Assembly (NCBI RefSeq): GCF_002899825.2
Contig: NZ_PPED02000006.1
Coordinates: 124,001-188,000 of the forward strand
DNA length: 64,000 nucleotides
Reading direction: 5' to 3'
Source of the DNA: Chryseobacterium phosphatilyticum
GTDB taxonomy: Bacteria > Bacteroidota > Bacteroidia > Flavobacteriales > Weeksellaceae
Made by a program: the position numbers and the translations under genes. Below the pieces are notes generated by a model, which was given only the letters and a program-made list of their open reading frames with translations, searched no databases and was not told where the DNA came from. This document shows, one piece after another, positions 52,556 through 61,912 of this stretch. Positions within the stretch are counted from its first letter, which is position 1. The number at the start of each line of letters is the position of its first letter.

Positions 52556-54469
52556 ATGGAGAATCTAGTATATGCAATAGTACTTTTACCACTTTTAGGG
52601 TTTCTTATTAACGGGTTATTCGGGAAAAATCTTCCAAAAATATTGGTAGGTTCTTTGGCCACTGCAGCAGTATTCGGATCTTTCTGTATCGCTGTTAGTC
52701 TTTTCATGAATTTCAATTCTGAAAGCCAGCCGGTAATCGTAAAAGCTTTTGAATGGTTTAGAGTAAATGGGGTTCAGATCAATTTTGGATTCCAGATCGA
52801 TCAGCTGTCTTTAATGATGGTAATGATCATCACGGGTATCGGTTCACTGATCCACTTATACTCTATCGGATATATGAGTCATGATAAAGGCTTCTATAAG
52901 TTCTTTACTTACCTGAATCTTTTCATCTTCTCAATGTTACTTTTAGTGATGGGAAGCAACTACCTTATCCTATTCATCGGATGGGAAGGTGTAGGTCTTT
53001 GTTCTTACCTGTTGATCGGATTCTGGTATACAAACGAAGAATACGGTAAAGCAGCAAGAAAAGCTTTCATCATGAACAGAATTGGTGACCTTGCATTATT
53101 GATTGGTATCTTTATGATTGCTGCTCAGACTAATGCTGTAGATTACCTTTCAGTAGCTGAAAATGCTTCAAAATTTGAATTAGACGGAACAGTGATTATC
53201 TTTATCACAGCGAGTTTATTTATCGGTGCTACCGGTAAATCTGCTCAGGTTCCTTTATATACCTGGTTGCCGGATGCAATGGCAGGACCAACTCCGGTAT
53301 CAGCTTTGATCCACGCGGCAACGATGGTAACGGCGGGGATTTATTTGGTAGTAAGATCAAACTTCTTATTTACTTTAGCTCCTACTGTACAGGGAGGAAT
53401 TTTATTCATTGGATTCTTAACTGCAGCTTTAGCAGGATTCTATGCATTACGTCAGAATGACATCAAAAAAGTATTGGCCTACTCTACAGTTTCACAGCTT
53501 GGATTTATGTTCATTGCTTTAGGACTTGGAGCGTATACAACAGCGATGTTCCACGTAATGACGCACGCATTCTTTAAAGCTTTACTATTCTTAGGTGCTG
53601 GTTCTGTAATCCACGCTATGAGCAACGAGCAGGATATGCGCTTCATGGGAGGTCTTAAAAAATATATTCCTCTTACCCACGCTACATTCCTGATCGGAAC
53701 ATTAGCAATTTCAGGTTTCCCTCTATTATCAGGGATGATCTCTAAAGACGAAATTTTAGTAGCAGCTTTTGCTAAAAATCCGGTTTACTGGGTAATATTA
53801 TTTGTTTTAGCGGCAATGACTGCAACGTATATGTTCAGACTGTATTATTTGACATTCCACGGAGAATTCAGAGGTACTGAAGAACAAAAACATCACTTAC
53901 ATGAAAGCCCGTCTAATATGACATTACCATTGATCGTATTGGCAATCCTTTCTGTAATCGGAGGTTTCATCAACCTGCCGCACTTCATCGGTCACGGGCA
54001 CTATGCTAAACTTATGGAATGGTTAAAGCCGGTTCTTACTGAACAAAGCTACAGCCAGATGGAAGCTACTCTTTCAGGAGTAGATTTCAATACTGAAATG
54101 ATCTTATTAGCAGCAACAGTGATTATGTTCTTCTCTGTATGGTTTATCGTTAGAAATACTTATGTAAGTAAGAAGAAGATGGCTGTTGCAGAAGAAAACT
54201 ACACCGGATGGGAAAAGCTTTCTGCTAGAAAATTATATGTTGACGAACTTTACAACGCATTGATTGTAAAAACTGTTGAAGGATTAGGACGCGGAGGAAA
54301 AATGTTTGATAAGGGTATCTTGGATCGTTTTGTAAACTTTGTAGGAGACGGTGCTGAAGACAGCGGAAAAGCTATGAAGCGTGTACAAAACGGAAATGTA
54401 GAGACGTATATTCTTATCATGTCTTTAGCTGTGGGAATTATATTAATTGTTAACTTTTTATTACAATAA
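52556..54469 (+). CDS. nuoL: NADH-quinone oxidoreductase subunit L (proton-pumping)
   Basis: 637 residues, about sixteen membrane helices. Antiporter-like motifs include GWEGVGLCSYLLIGFWY, WLPDAMAGPTPVSALIHAAT and YSTVSQLGFMF with channel Lys/Glu residues. The C-terminal lateral-helix region is present (after about 500). Full length. Confidence 0.97.
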   Translation: MENLVYAIVLLPLLGFLINGLFGKNLPKILVGSLATAAVFGSFCIAVSLFMNFNSESQPVIVKAFEWFRVNGVQINFGFQIDQLSLMMVMIITGIGSLIHLYSIGYMSHDKGFYKFFTYLNLFIFSMLLLVMGSNYLILFIGWEGVGLCSYLLIGFWYTNEEYGKAARKAFIMNRIGDLALLIGIFMIAAQTNAVDYLSVAENASKFELDGTVIIFITASLFIGATGKSAQVPLYTWLPDAMAGPTPVSALIHAATMVTAGIYLVVRSNFLFTLAPTVQGGILFIGFLTAALAGFYALRQNDIKKVLAYSTVSQLGFMFIALGLGAYTTAMFHVMTHAFFKALLFLGAGSVIHAMSNEQDMRFMGGLKKYIPLTHATFLIGTLAISGFPLLSGMISKDEILVAAFAKNPVYWVILFVLAAMTATYMFRLYYLTFHGEFRGTEEQKHHLHESPSNMTLPLIVLAILSVIGGFINLPHFIGHGHYAKLMEWLKPVLTEQSYSQMEATLSGVDFNTEMILLAATVIMFFSVWFIVRNTYVSKKKMAVAEENYTGWEKLSARKLYVDELYNALIVKTVEGLGRGGKMFDKGILDRFVNFVGDGAEDSGKAMKRVQNGNVETYILIMSLAVGIILIVNFLLQ

Positions 54470-54471
54470 TA

Positions 54472-55965
54472 ATGTCTTGTTTATTATTAACATTATTACT
54501 TTTACCTCTAGTAGGTTCGGGATTAGTTTTTGCATGGAAAAATAATTCCAGCAAATATTTGGCGCTAGGAATTGCATTAGTACAAATGCTTCTTACATTC
54601 TATATACTTTCGGATTTTGATTTTAATCCAACAGTAGATAGTGTATTACAGCATGAGATCAATTATCCCTGGTCACAATTTATGAAGAGTTCTCTTCACT
54701 TCGGTATCGATGGGATGAGTATGCTTCTTCTGTTGCTGACTAACATTTTGGCGCCAATCATCATTTTATCTTCTTTCAATGAAAGTGTTAACTACAGAAA
54801 TACATTCTACGGATTGATTCTGTTGATGCAATTCGGTCTTGTGGGAGTATTTACTTCTTTAGACGGATTATTGTTCTACATCTTCTGGGAAGTAACTTTG
54901 ATTCCAATTTGGTTTATCGCCGGACTTTGGGGACAAGAAAATAAAAGGTTTGAATTTACTACGAAATTCTTCGTATATACATTCGTTGGATCTTTATTTA
55001 TGTTAGCAGGATTGATCTATGTGTACAACCACTCTGCATCATTCGCTTTAACAGATCTATACAATGCGCAACTGAACGAAACACAACAGACTGTGGTATT
55101 CTGGTTTATCTTCTTTGCTTTTGCAGTGAAATTACCGGTATTTCCTTTCCATACCTGGCAGCCTGATACGTATACCTACTCTCCTACTCAGGGATCGATG
55201 CTGTTATCTGGTATCATGCTTAAAATGGCGGTATACGGTGTAATGCGTTATTTGCTTCCAATCACTCCACTTCCGATTGCCGGAATTTCGGGTCAGATTG
55301 TGATCATCCTTGCCATCGTTGGAATTGTTCATGGTGCATTGATCGCTATTATCCAAACGGATATGAAAAGAATCATTGCCTATTCATCATTCTCTCACGT
55401 AGGATTGATGGTAGCGGGGATCTTTGCTTCAGCAGTAGTTACTTTAAGAGGAACTTTCAATATTGAAGGTGCTGAAGGAGCATTGGTACAAACCTTCGCT
55501 CACGGTATCAATGTGGTAGGGTTATTCTACTGCTGTGATATCTTATATAAAAGATTTAAATCAAGAGATATCAGACAAATGGGTGGCTTAGCAAAAGTTG
55601 CTCCTAAGTTTGCCGTATTGTTCCTGATCATTATATTAGGTTCAATGGGAGTTCCATTAACGAATGGATTTATCGGTGAATTTATTTTGTTAAAATCAGT
55701 ATATGATTTTAATGGAACAGCAGCTGTAATTGCAGGTCTTACGGTAATTCTTTGTGCGGTGTACTTATTGAGATTCTACGGAAAAGCAATGTTTGGAGAA
55801 GGAGATGCAGCCGTTTTAAGTACTGCAAAAGACTTATCAGGAGTAGAATTTTCTGTATTGGCAAGCTTAGCGGTTTTTGTGATCTTACTTGGTATTTTCC
55901 CACAACCGGTAATCGATATGGTGGGTAGTTCAGTGAAGTTTATCTACATGGCGATGGCTAACTAA
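54472..55965 (+). CDS. nuoM: NADH-quinone oxidoreductase subunit M (proton-pumping)
   Basis: 497 residues, about fourteen membrane helices. It shows FGIDGMSMLLLLLTN, FWEVTLIPIWF, AVKLPVFPFHTWQPDTYT and KRIIAYSSFSHVGLM. The start is two bases after the nuoL stop. Confidence 0.97.
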   Translation: MSCLLLTLLLLPLVGSGLVFAWKNNSSKYLALGIALVQMLLTFYILSDFDFNPTVDSVLQHEINYPWSQFMKSSLHFGIDGMSMLLLLLTNILAPIIILSSFNESVNYRNTFYGLILLMQFGLVGVFTSLDGLLFYIFWEVTLIPIWFIAGLWGQENKRFEFTTKFFVYTFVGSLFMLAGLIYVYNHSASFALTDLYNAQLNETQQTVVFWFIFFAFAVKLPVFPFHTWQPDTYTYSPTQGSMLLSGIMLKMAVYGVMRYLLPITPLPIAGISGQIVIILAIVGIVHGALIAIIQTDMKRIIAYSSFSHVGLMVAGIFASAVVTLRGTFNIEGAEGALVQTFAHGINVVGLFYCCDILYKRFKSRDIRQMGGLAKVAPKFAVLFLIIILGSMGVPLTNGFIGEFILLKSVYDFNGTAAVIAGLTVILCAVYLLRFYGKAMFGEGDAAVLSTAKDLSGVEFSVLASLAVFVILLGIFPQPVIDMVGSSVKFIYMAMAN

Positions 55966-55974
55966 AAAATTAAA

Positions 55975-56116
55975 AGATTTAAAAATTAAAAAAATAAGAG
56001 AGAAGAGAGAATAAAGATAAAAGACGAAGAGATAAAAGACAGACACTTTTGAACCTGAAACTTTTAACTCGGAACCCGGAACTTTAAACTTCAGATCTCA
56101 CATCTCAAATCTATAT
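55975..56116. repeat. Word-repeat spacer between nuoM and nuoN
   Basis: The longest nuo spacer (152 bp) begins with AAAGATTTAAAAATTAAAAA and AGAGAAGAGAGAATAAAGA. It continues with GAACCTGAAAC, AACTCGGAACCCGGAAC and TTTAAACTTCAG, and ends in CAGATCTCACATCTCAAATCT. It has no gene and is built from several different word families. Confidence 0.5.
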
Positions 56117-56117
56117 T

Positions 56118-57497
56118 ATGAGTGTTTTAATTATTGTTTTCCTAACGGCAGTTATTGCGTTATTTTCGGGAGTTTTTGAACAAGGAAAATTCGCAAGATA
56201 CATTGGGATTTTGGGTTTAATCATTGCATTGTACGTAAGTTTCATGCCTGAATGTTCGTTCTTCGATCATTACAAACATATGTATGAATACAGTGCCAAT
56301 GCTGCTTTATTTACCAAAATATCAATTGTAACAACCTTATTGTTATTCTTCCTTGGAGGTTTTGCTTTCAGCAATCACAGAAGCCACCAATCGGAATTAT
56401 ATGCTTTGATGCTATTTGCATTATGTGGAGGGATTGTTCTTTTCGGATACCAGAACTTAGTAACGATGTTCTTAGGTGTTGAAATCCTTTCTATTCCATT
56501 ATATGTAATGGCAGGAGCCAACAAAACTGATCTGAGATCAAACGAAGCTTCAATCAAGTATTTCTTAATGGGTGCATTTGCGACAGGTTTCCTACTTTTC
56601 GGTATTGCATTTATCTACGGAAGTGCCGGAAGCTTTGATTTATATAAAATCCATGATTTTGGAGTAGCAAATGCTACAAACGTGATGTTTATCCTCGGGG
56701 TATTATTAATCCTTTGTGCATTGGCATTTAAAGTAGCCCTAGCACCTTTCCATATGTGGAGCCCGGATGTGTATTCAGGATCACCTTCATTAATTACTGC
56801 TTTCATGGCAAGTGTGGTGAAAATTTCAGGATTCTTTGCACTATTCAGATTGATGACAATTGGTTTCGCTGGGGTAACCCACGAGTGGATCAATGTTTTG
56901 GGAGTATTCTTAATCATTACTTTATTATTGGCAAACGTTATGGGTCTTGCCCAGACGAATGCTAAAAGAATGTTGGCTTACTCTTCAGTTTCCCACGCAG
57001 GATACATAGGATTGGTATTCTTTGGAATGACCAGCCTTTCTACGTATAACTTAGCGTTCTATTTATTTGCTTATTCGTTATCTACTGTGGGAGTATTCAT
57101 GTGTCTGATCTGGGTTGAAAAACTAAAACGTGAAACTTCTTTCGGAGCTTTCAAAGGATTGGCAAAAACAGAACCTTTATTGGCAATAGCTGCAGCGATC
57201 TCAATGCTTTCAATGGCAGGGGTTCCGTTAACTGCTGGTTTCATGGGGAAATTTGCTTTATTCTCCCAGGCAATGAATGGTGCCGCTTTCTTAGTATTAG
57301 TCGCAGTATTGGGTTCTGCCCTGTCGATTGCGTACTATTTAAGATTGATTATCGCGATGTTCTTCTTTAAGGAATCCACATTCAAATCATCAGAAAAAGT
57401 AACACTTACTTATAATATTGTAGCAGTAGTTATCATTGCATTAATTATCATTTTGGGAGTCTTCCCTGACTTCTTTGCAAATATGTTCGGACTATAA
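56118..57497 (+). CDS. nuoN: NADH-quinone oxidoreductase subunit N (proton-pumping)
   Basis: 459 residues, about fourteen membrane helices. It has FLGVEILSIPLYVMAG, FKVALAPFHMWSPDVYSG and KRMLAYSSVSHAGYIG. Last gene of the operon, followed by a strong terminator. Confidence 0.97.
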   Translation: MSVLIIVFLTAVIALFSGVFEQGKFARYIGILGLIIALYVSFMPECSFFDHYKHMYEYSANAALFTKISIVTTLLLFFLGGFAFSNHRSHQSELYALMLFALCGGIVLFGYQNLVTMFLGVEILSIPLYVMAGANKTDLRSNEASIKYFLMGAFATGFLLFGIAFIYGSAGSFDLYKIHDFGVANATNVMFILGVLLILCALAFKVALAPFHMWSPDVYSGSPSLITAFMASVVKISGFFALFRLMTIGFAGVTHEWINVLGVFLIITLLLANVMGLAQTNAKRMLAYSSVSHAGYIGLVFFGMTSLSTYNLAFYLFAYSLSTVGVFMCLIWVEKLKRETSFGAFKGLAKTEPLLAIAAAISMLSMAGVPLTAGFMGKFALFSQAMNGAAFLVLVAVLGSALSIAYYLRLIIAMFFFKESTFKSSEKVTLTYNIVAVVIIALIIILGVFPDFFANMFGL

Positions 57498-57523
57498 AAA
57501 CAACATTGTAACGAAACAATACA

Positions 57524-57556
57524 AAAACCTTCCAGTTTACCGGAAGGTTTTTTTTG
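57524..57556 (+). terminator. Terminator of the nuo operon
   Basis: AACCTTCC and GGAAGGTT surround an 8-base loop and are followed by seven or more T. Confidence 0.92.
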
Positions 57557-57906
57557 TGTATTAAAAATAATACATAAGAGTTCAGATTCGTCATAAGGAA
57601 TCTTTATTTATCCATATTGAAAAAATATCGGCTCATAGAACATAAATGATCTTTGAATACCATATAAATTTCTGATATTAATCCGTCCCCGAATCCTAAA
57701 GTGATCTCCTTTTCAAGAGCAACTTTTTTCAAATCTCTCAGAAAAAACAGAAAAATCCTCTCAGAATTTTCTTTAAAACTACTTAAATAGAAATATTTAC
57801 AAAAAGGAAAAGAAGATTTGCTTAATACAATATACTTTTTGATATTTCTTTGCCAAAGTAAAATAAAATGAAATGGAAATATCATTTTTACCGATTCAAA
57901 ACAGAT
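57557..57906. other. Gap without a supported gene
   Basis: A 93-codon minus-strand frame (57604-57885) is open here, but its composition is rich in Phe/Lys/Ser and it has no recognised motif or clear ribosome site. It is not called. Otherwise AT-rich DNA. Confidence 0.4.
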
Positions 57907-57935
57907 TTGTAAGTAGTGTTTTTTTCATAACTTTA
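57907..57935 (+). promoter_or_regulatory. Promoter of GAF gene (TTG-N18-TAACTTTA)
   Basis: TTG at 57907 and TAACTTTA at 57928-57935 fit the TTG-N17-23-TAnnTTTG pattern except the last base. With the TTG start at 57952 the mRNA leader would be only about ten bases. Confidence 0.45.
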
Positions 57936-57951
57936 CCTTAAATTTCAGCTG

Positions 57952-60252
57952 TTGGCCAATCTCTACAAAAAAGACTCTCCCTTTCAGGTTTATATATCAT
58001 TCAAAAAGTATTTGGATGTACTGGAACACATCCGTTATAATGACCGAATGGAATACCGGGTCAATTATGCAGAGTCCCTTATTGATAGTACCAGGAATTT
58101 TAAAGAGCTTAAAGAGGGGTTTCAGGATATCAATCTACTGGACAAAAATGAAGTCCTCATCAGATCTCTTCTGGCTGATCTCTTCCCAACGGGTCTTACT
58201 CATAACGAGATAAAAGCAGCAAGTATTCCGCTTTCCAATATCACGTTTAATTATACTGAACGATTCAAAAACATTCTTAAGGATGCAGGAAAAGACTTTG
58301 AGATAGAACTCCGAAATATTACGGATAACGAGTTCTACGTATTCTGTTGTTGTCTCATTCTACAAAGCTATTTCAAAAAAGATATCAGAAGTACAATCCC
58401 GTTTTATTATGATATTCCCAACCAACAGGGAATTATGAAACATTATAAAATTACGGTAAACTCTGATTTCACAGAAATTATCCCTTCAGAAAATGCAAAA
58501 ATACCGACTGATGATATTCTGGATATGCTATTGGAAAATCTGGATGACTTTACATTGTGGAAAAAATATTTCCCATCACAATCCTGGATATTGAGAGGAT
58601 TTACCATTATTTCGCTGGTAGATTGTACATCAGAAGTGGCATTATCTGACCTCAAGTCCAGTATGATAGAAATTGATCCCGAGAATTTAAAACCCAATGA
58701 AAATCTGACGGAAATTTTCAAATCGTATTTTGATGTTGCTGAACTGAATTTTGGAATTATGACTTTCAATAAAAAAGAACAGAAGCTTGATAAGCTTCCG
58801 ATCTACGAAAGTCTTTTAACCAATCATATCCTTGATTTCTGGATCAATACATTTGACGAAGAAACCCGAAAGAATACTTTTGATAACCTTAGCAATAATT
58901 CAAAACCTATTGTTGTTTCCAATGTTAATAATCTGGATGAAAATGTCAAACAGCTTCCTTCTTTCAGTATTTTAAAAGATAATAATATCAATAGCTTCAT
59001 GGTGATTCCCATCATGAAAGATGGCGAGCTTCTGGCTATTATGGAGTTTACGTCTCCCATTGCCGGAAGTTTCAATGGTTTGAAACTCAAAAAAATGGAG
59101 TTTTTCACTGATATGGTTCTCTTTTCTCTCAGCAGGTTCTATTTTGAGAAAAATTATCAGATTGAAGCCATTATTCAACGTGAATACACAACCATCCATG
59201 ACAGTGTAGTCTGGAAATTCAGAAATGAGGCAGAAAAATATTTTACAGCCTCACTAGGAAAGAAAATGTATACTTTAAAGCAGATTTCGTTTAGGAACCT
59301 TACTCCATTATTTGGAGTTTCAGACATCCGCTCTTCCTCAGAAAAACGTTTTAACCTGATGCTTGAAGATCTCAATCAACAAATTGAATCTCTAAAGGAT
59401 ATTTTCACACTGACCAATTCTGACTCGGAAAAATTTATGTTGGCGCTTGATGTTTTTGAAAGCGAACTGAACCACGAAGTTAAAGCTGATACAGAACAAC
59501 GTTTTCAAAGGCTGCTGAGAGAAGAAATCCATCCTTTTTTACAGGGAAAGCTCGAGGTAAAAACATCGAGAGACATTAAATCCAAGATTCAGGATTATTT
59601 TTCACATATCCTTGGTCAAACAGATTTATTTTATAATCACAGAAAGGATCTGGATGATTCTATCACTCTTGTCAACAGAAAGCTGGCAGATATTCTGGAT
59701 GAAAGCCAGGTCAAGGCTCAGCAAATTTTTCCCCACTATTATGAAAGATTCAAATCGGATGGTGTAGAACATAATCTCTATATTGGGCCAAGTATTGCAC
59801 CAGACCTTCATTATACAACAAAAGTTGTTCATAGGTTGAGATATTCACAATTAAAAACCGTTTGTAAAATAGAGCGTGAATTCCAGTCTTTTAAAAAAAC
59901 GTTGCCTATTCAGCTGGATATCGCCTCATTGATTTTTGTTTACAATGAAAAAATAGATATCCGCTTCAGAATGGATGAGAAGCGCTTCGATGTAGATGGT
60001 GCCTATAATTCTTATTATGAAATCATAAAAAAACGACTGGATAAAGCTCACGTAAAAGATTCAACGGAAAGAATAACTGCTCCCGGGAAAATCACTATTG
60101 TTTATTTTGGGATGGAAAACCAAAAAGAATATCTGGAATATATTTCTAAACTTCAAAAGAAAGAAATTCTGCAACATGATATAGAATTCCTAAAGGTAGA
60201 AGATTTACAAGGTATTACAGGATTACTGGCCCTCAGGGTTTCTCTTACCTAA
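57952..60252 (+). CDS. Large GAF-domain protein
   Basis: 766 residues beginning at TTG (57952); the next Met is residue 33. A GAF-like domain is recognisable at about 255-400 (FDVAELNFGIMTF ... SFMVIPIMKDGELLAIMEF). The flanking regions are mostly helical, the last about 150 residues being conserved-looking but unassigned. No kinase, cyclase or DNA-binding domain is seen. Probably a cytoplasmic small-molecule or redox sensor of unknown output. Stands alone. Confidence 0.83.
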   Translation: MANLYKKDSPFQVYISFKKYLDVLEHIRYNDRMEYRVNYAESLIDSTRNFKELKEGFQDINLLDKNEVLIRSLLADLFPTGLTHNEIKAASIPLSNITFNYTERFKNILKDAGKDFEIELRNITDNEFYVFCCCLILQSYFKKDIRSTIPFYYDIPNQQGIMKHYKITVNSDFTEIIPSENAKIPTDDILDMLLENLDDFTLWKKYFPSQSWILRGFTIISLVDCTSEVALSDLKSSMIEIDPENLKPNENLTEIFKSYFDVAELNFGIMTFNKKEQKLDKLPIYESLLTNHILDFWINTFDEETRKNTFDNLSNNSKPIVVSNVNNLDENVKQLPSFSILKDNNINSFMVIPIMKDGELLAIMEFTSPIAGSFNGLKLKKMEFFTDMVLFSLSRFYFEKNYQIEAIIQREYTTIHDSVVWKFRNEAEKYFTASLGKKMYTLKQISFRNLTPLFGVSDIRSSSEKRFNLMLEDLNQQIESLKDIFTLTNSDSEKFMLALDVFESELNHEVKADTEQRFQRLLREEIHPFLQGKLEVKTSRDIKSKIQDYFSHILGQTDLFYNHRKDLDDSITLVNRKLADILDESQVKAQQIFPHYYERFKSDGVEHNLYIGPSIAPDLHYTTKVVHRLRYSQLKTVCKIEREFQSFKKTLPIQLDIASLIFVYNEKIDIRFRMDEKRFDVDGAYNSYYEIIKKRLDKAHVKDSTERITAPGKITIVYFGMENQKEYLEYISKLQKKEILQHDIEFLKVEDLQGITGLLALRVSLT

Positions 60253-60280
60253 CTATCTCATCTGGTGAAATCAATTCTAC

Positions 60281-61771
60281 TCATTTTCTGTATGAGCAGT
60301 TCTTTTGGTATCCGGACGGTATCTCATTAAGATTTACATGAGGATAGAATAGATTGGGAAGAAATGTCTGATCAAAGGTACATCCCTTTTTCAGTAAAGG
60401 ATCCTTAAAATCAGGATTTTTGTATAATCGATTATTCTTCTGTAATGATGCTCCCCAGTTCAAAGAAGAGAAGATATCTAAAGGATAAAAAGAATTAGAA
60501 TAAAATCTGGCTTTATCAGTTATTTCTTTGTCTGAAAGTTTGTTTATTGAGGAGGCAGCATAGAAGATATTATTTTTAAATTCTACAGAAGAACCTTCCC
60601 AAAGAAGCTTTTCCACGGGGTTCTTCATATAAAAAACGTTATTGTAAACGTATCTGGAAGTATGTGGACTGTTCTGAATCAGGAAAAGTTTTTTTCCTCT
60701 TATAGTTCCCACATCATTTATACTAACATTATAACGGACAGTAATATTTTTGGCATCTTTCATCAACAGGAAAAAGCCTCCGTTATTATCATGAGAATAG
60801 TTGTATTCAAAAATATCTCCATCTGTAGTTGTGATTTCATCATATCCGTCTGCATCAAAAGCCATCCCATCATTATTTCCTCCCCCTTTCAATCCGTAGA
60901 CCTCATTATAAGCTACAAGCGTTTTAATACTTCCAATCGTCCAGATTCCCGCATAATTCTGAGATCCGGTATTCATGCACGCATTGTAAACTTTATTGTA
61001 GATTATTTTACTTCCTCCTGTAACTCCGGACATTACAATACCATCACCATAAATATTTTCAAGGGTATTATGATCAAAAATAATGTCTTTAGAACGTTCC
61101 GGTATTTCTCGTGAACCTGCCGTACGAAGCCCCTCAACAGCACAATTCTTTATATAACAGTTTTGCACTAAAGCTCCGTATATTTTACCATCAAGGATGA
61201 TTCCGCCTGAATTTTTATGATAATTAATTTGTCCGTCTGTTGCTGAATTTACATCATGCACATAACAGTTTTTAATTGAAATACCAAGAATCGGAGGCTC
61301 AGAAATGTCTCCCCCGGAAACATGAATGCCTATTGCAGCATAAGTCATTCCTGCCGGAACAGTATTCGTAATTTCAAGATTATTGATTTGCCAGTACGAC
61401 ACCTGATTGAGACGAAGAGTTCCTGAACCATTCTTTTGGCCGCCTCCATTAATAACAGGTAAAGCTTCCCCTCCATATTTATCAATTGTAATCGGAAGAC
61501 CTTCTGTTCCTGATCCTTTGGGAATTAAAACATCATTCCATATTCCACCACTCTTAAACAGAATTCTATTACCAGGTTGAAATAAAATACTGTTTACTTT
61601 TCCAATTGTCCTCCATGGAGCATCAACACTCGTCCCGGAATTATTATCATTACCATCATTAGATATGTAATAATTCATCTCCACAGCCTTCTTTTCTCCC
61701 GAATTCGCTTTACAATCTTCGAAAGAAAAAACAAAGAAGGCCATCAACAGAGCAAGGAAAAAAGGTTTCAT
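60281..61771 (-). CDS. Right-handed parallel beta-helix protein, secreted
   Basis: 496 residues. The N-terminal signal (MKPFFLALLMAFFVFSFEDC) ends near a Cys that may act as a lipobox. Then YYISNDGNDNNSGTSVDAPW opens a beta-helix with recurring turns (NNLEITNTVP, NCYVHDVNS, NCYIKNCAVEG, YNKVYNACM, NNVFYMKNP). Such proteins often bind or cleave polysaccharides; no T9SS domain is present. Substrate unknown. Not closely similar to the PDZ-containing beta-helix protein at 37.4-39.8 kb beyond the fold. Confidence 0.83.
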   Translation of the reverse strand: MKPFFLALLMAFFVFSFEDCKANSGEKKAVEMNYYISNDGNDNNSGTSVDAPWRTIGKVNSILFQPGNRILFKSGGIWNDVLIPKGSGTEGLPITIDKYGGEALPVINGGGQKNGSGTLRLNQVSYWQINNLEITNTVPAGMTYAAIGIHVSGGDISEPPILGISIKNCYVHDVNSATDGQINYHKNSGGIILDGKIYGALVQNCYIKNCAVEGLRTAGSREIPERSKDIIFDHNTLENIYGDGIVMSGVTGGSKIIYNKVYNACMNTGSQNYAGIWTIGSIKTLVAYNEVYGLKGGGNNDGMAFDADGYDEITTTDGDIFEYNYSHDNNGGFFLLMKDAKNITVRYNVSINDVGTIRGKKLFLIQNSPHTSRYVYNNVFYMKNPVEKLLWEGSSVEFKNNIFYAASSINKLSDKEITDKARFYSNSFYPLDIFSSLNWGASLQKNNRLYKNPDFKDPLLKKGCTFDQTFLPNLFYPHVNLNEIPSGYQKNCSYRK

Positions 61772-61912
61772 ATTTATGCTTTTATAATATGAAGATATGC
61801 TTTTTATGGGTAAAAAAGGTATAATCCTGATTTACAAATACACATCCGTTTTTTCAGTTCTTCTAATGAAATTTCTGCCTGTTCAAAGTAGAAATTATTG
61901 AGTCTATTTAAA

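Noticed and set aside
57604..57885. 93-codon minus-strand open frame after the nuo operon
   Set aside because: Phe/Lys/Ser-rich, no motif, no clear ribosome-binding site, and in an AT-rich gap where such frames occur by chance.
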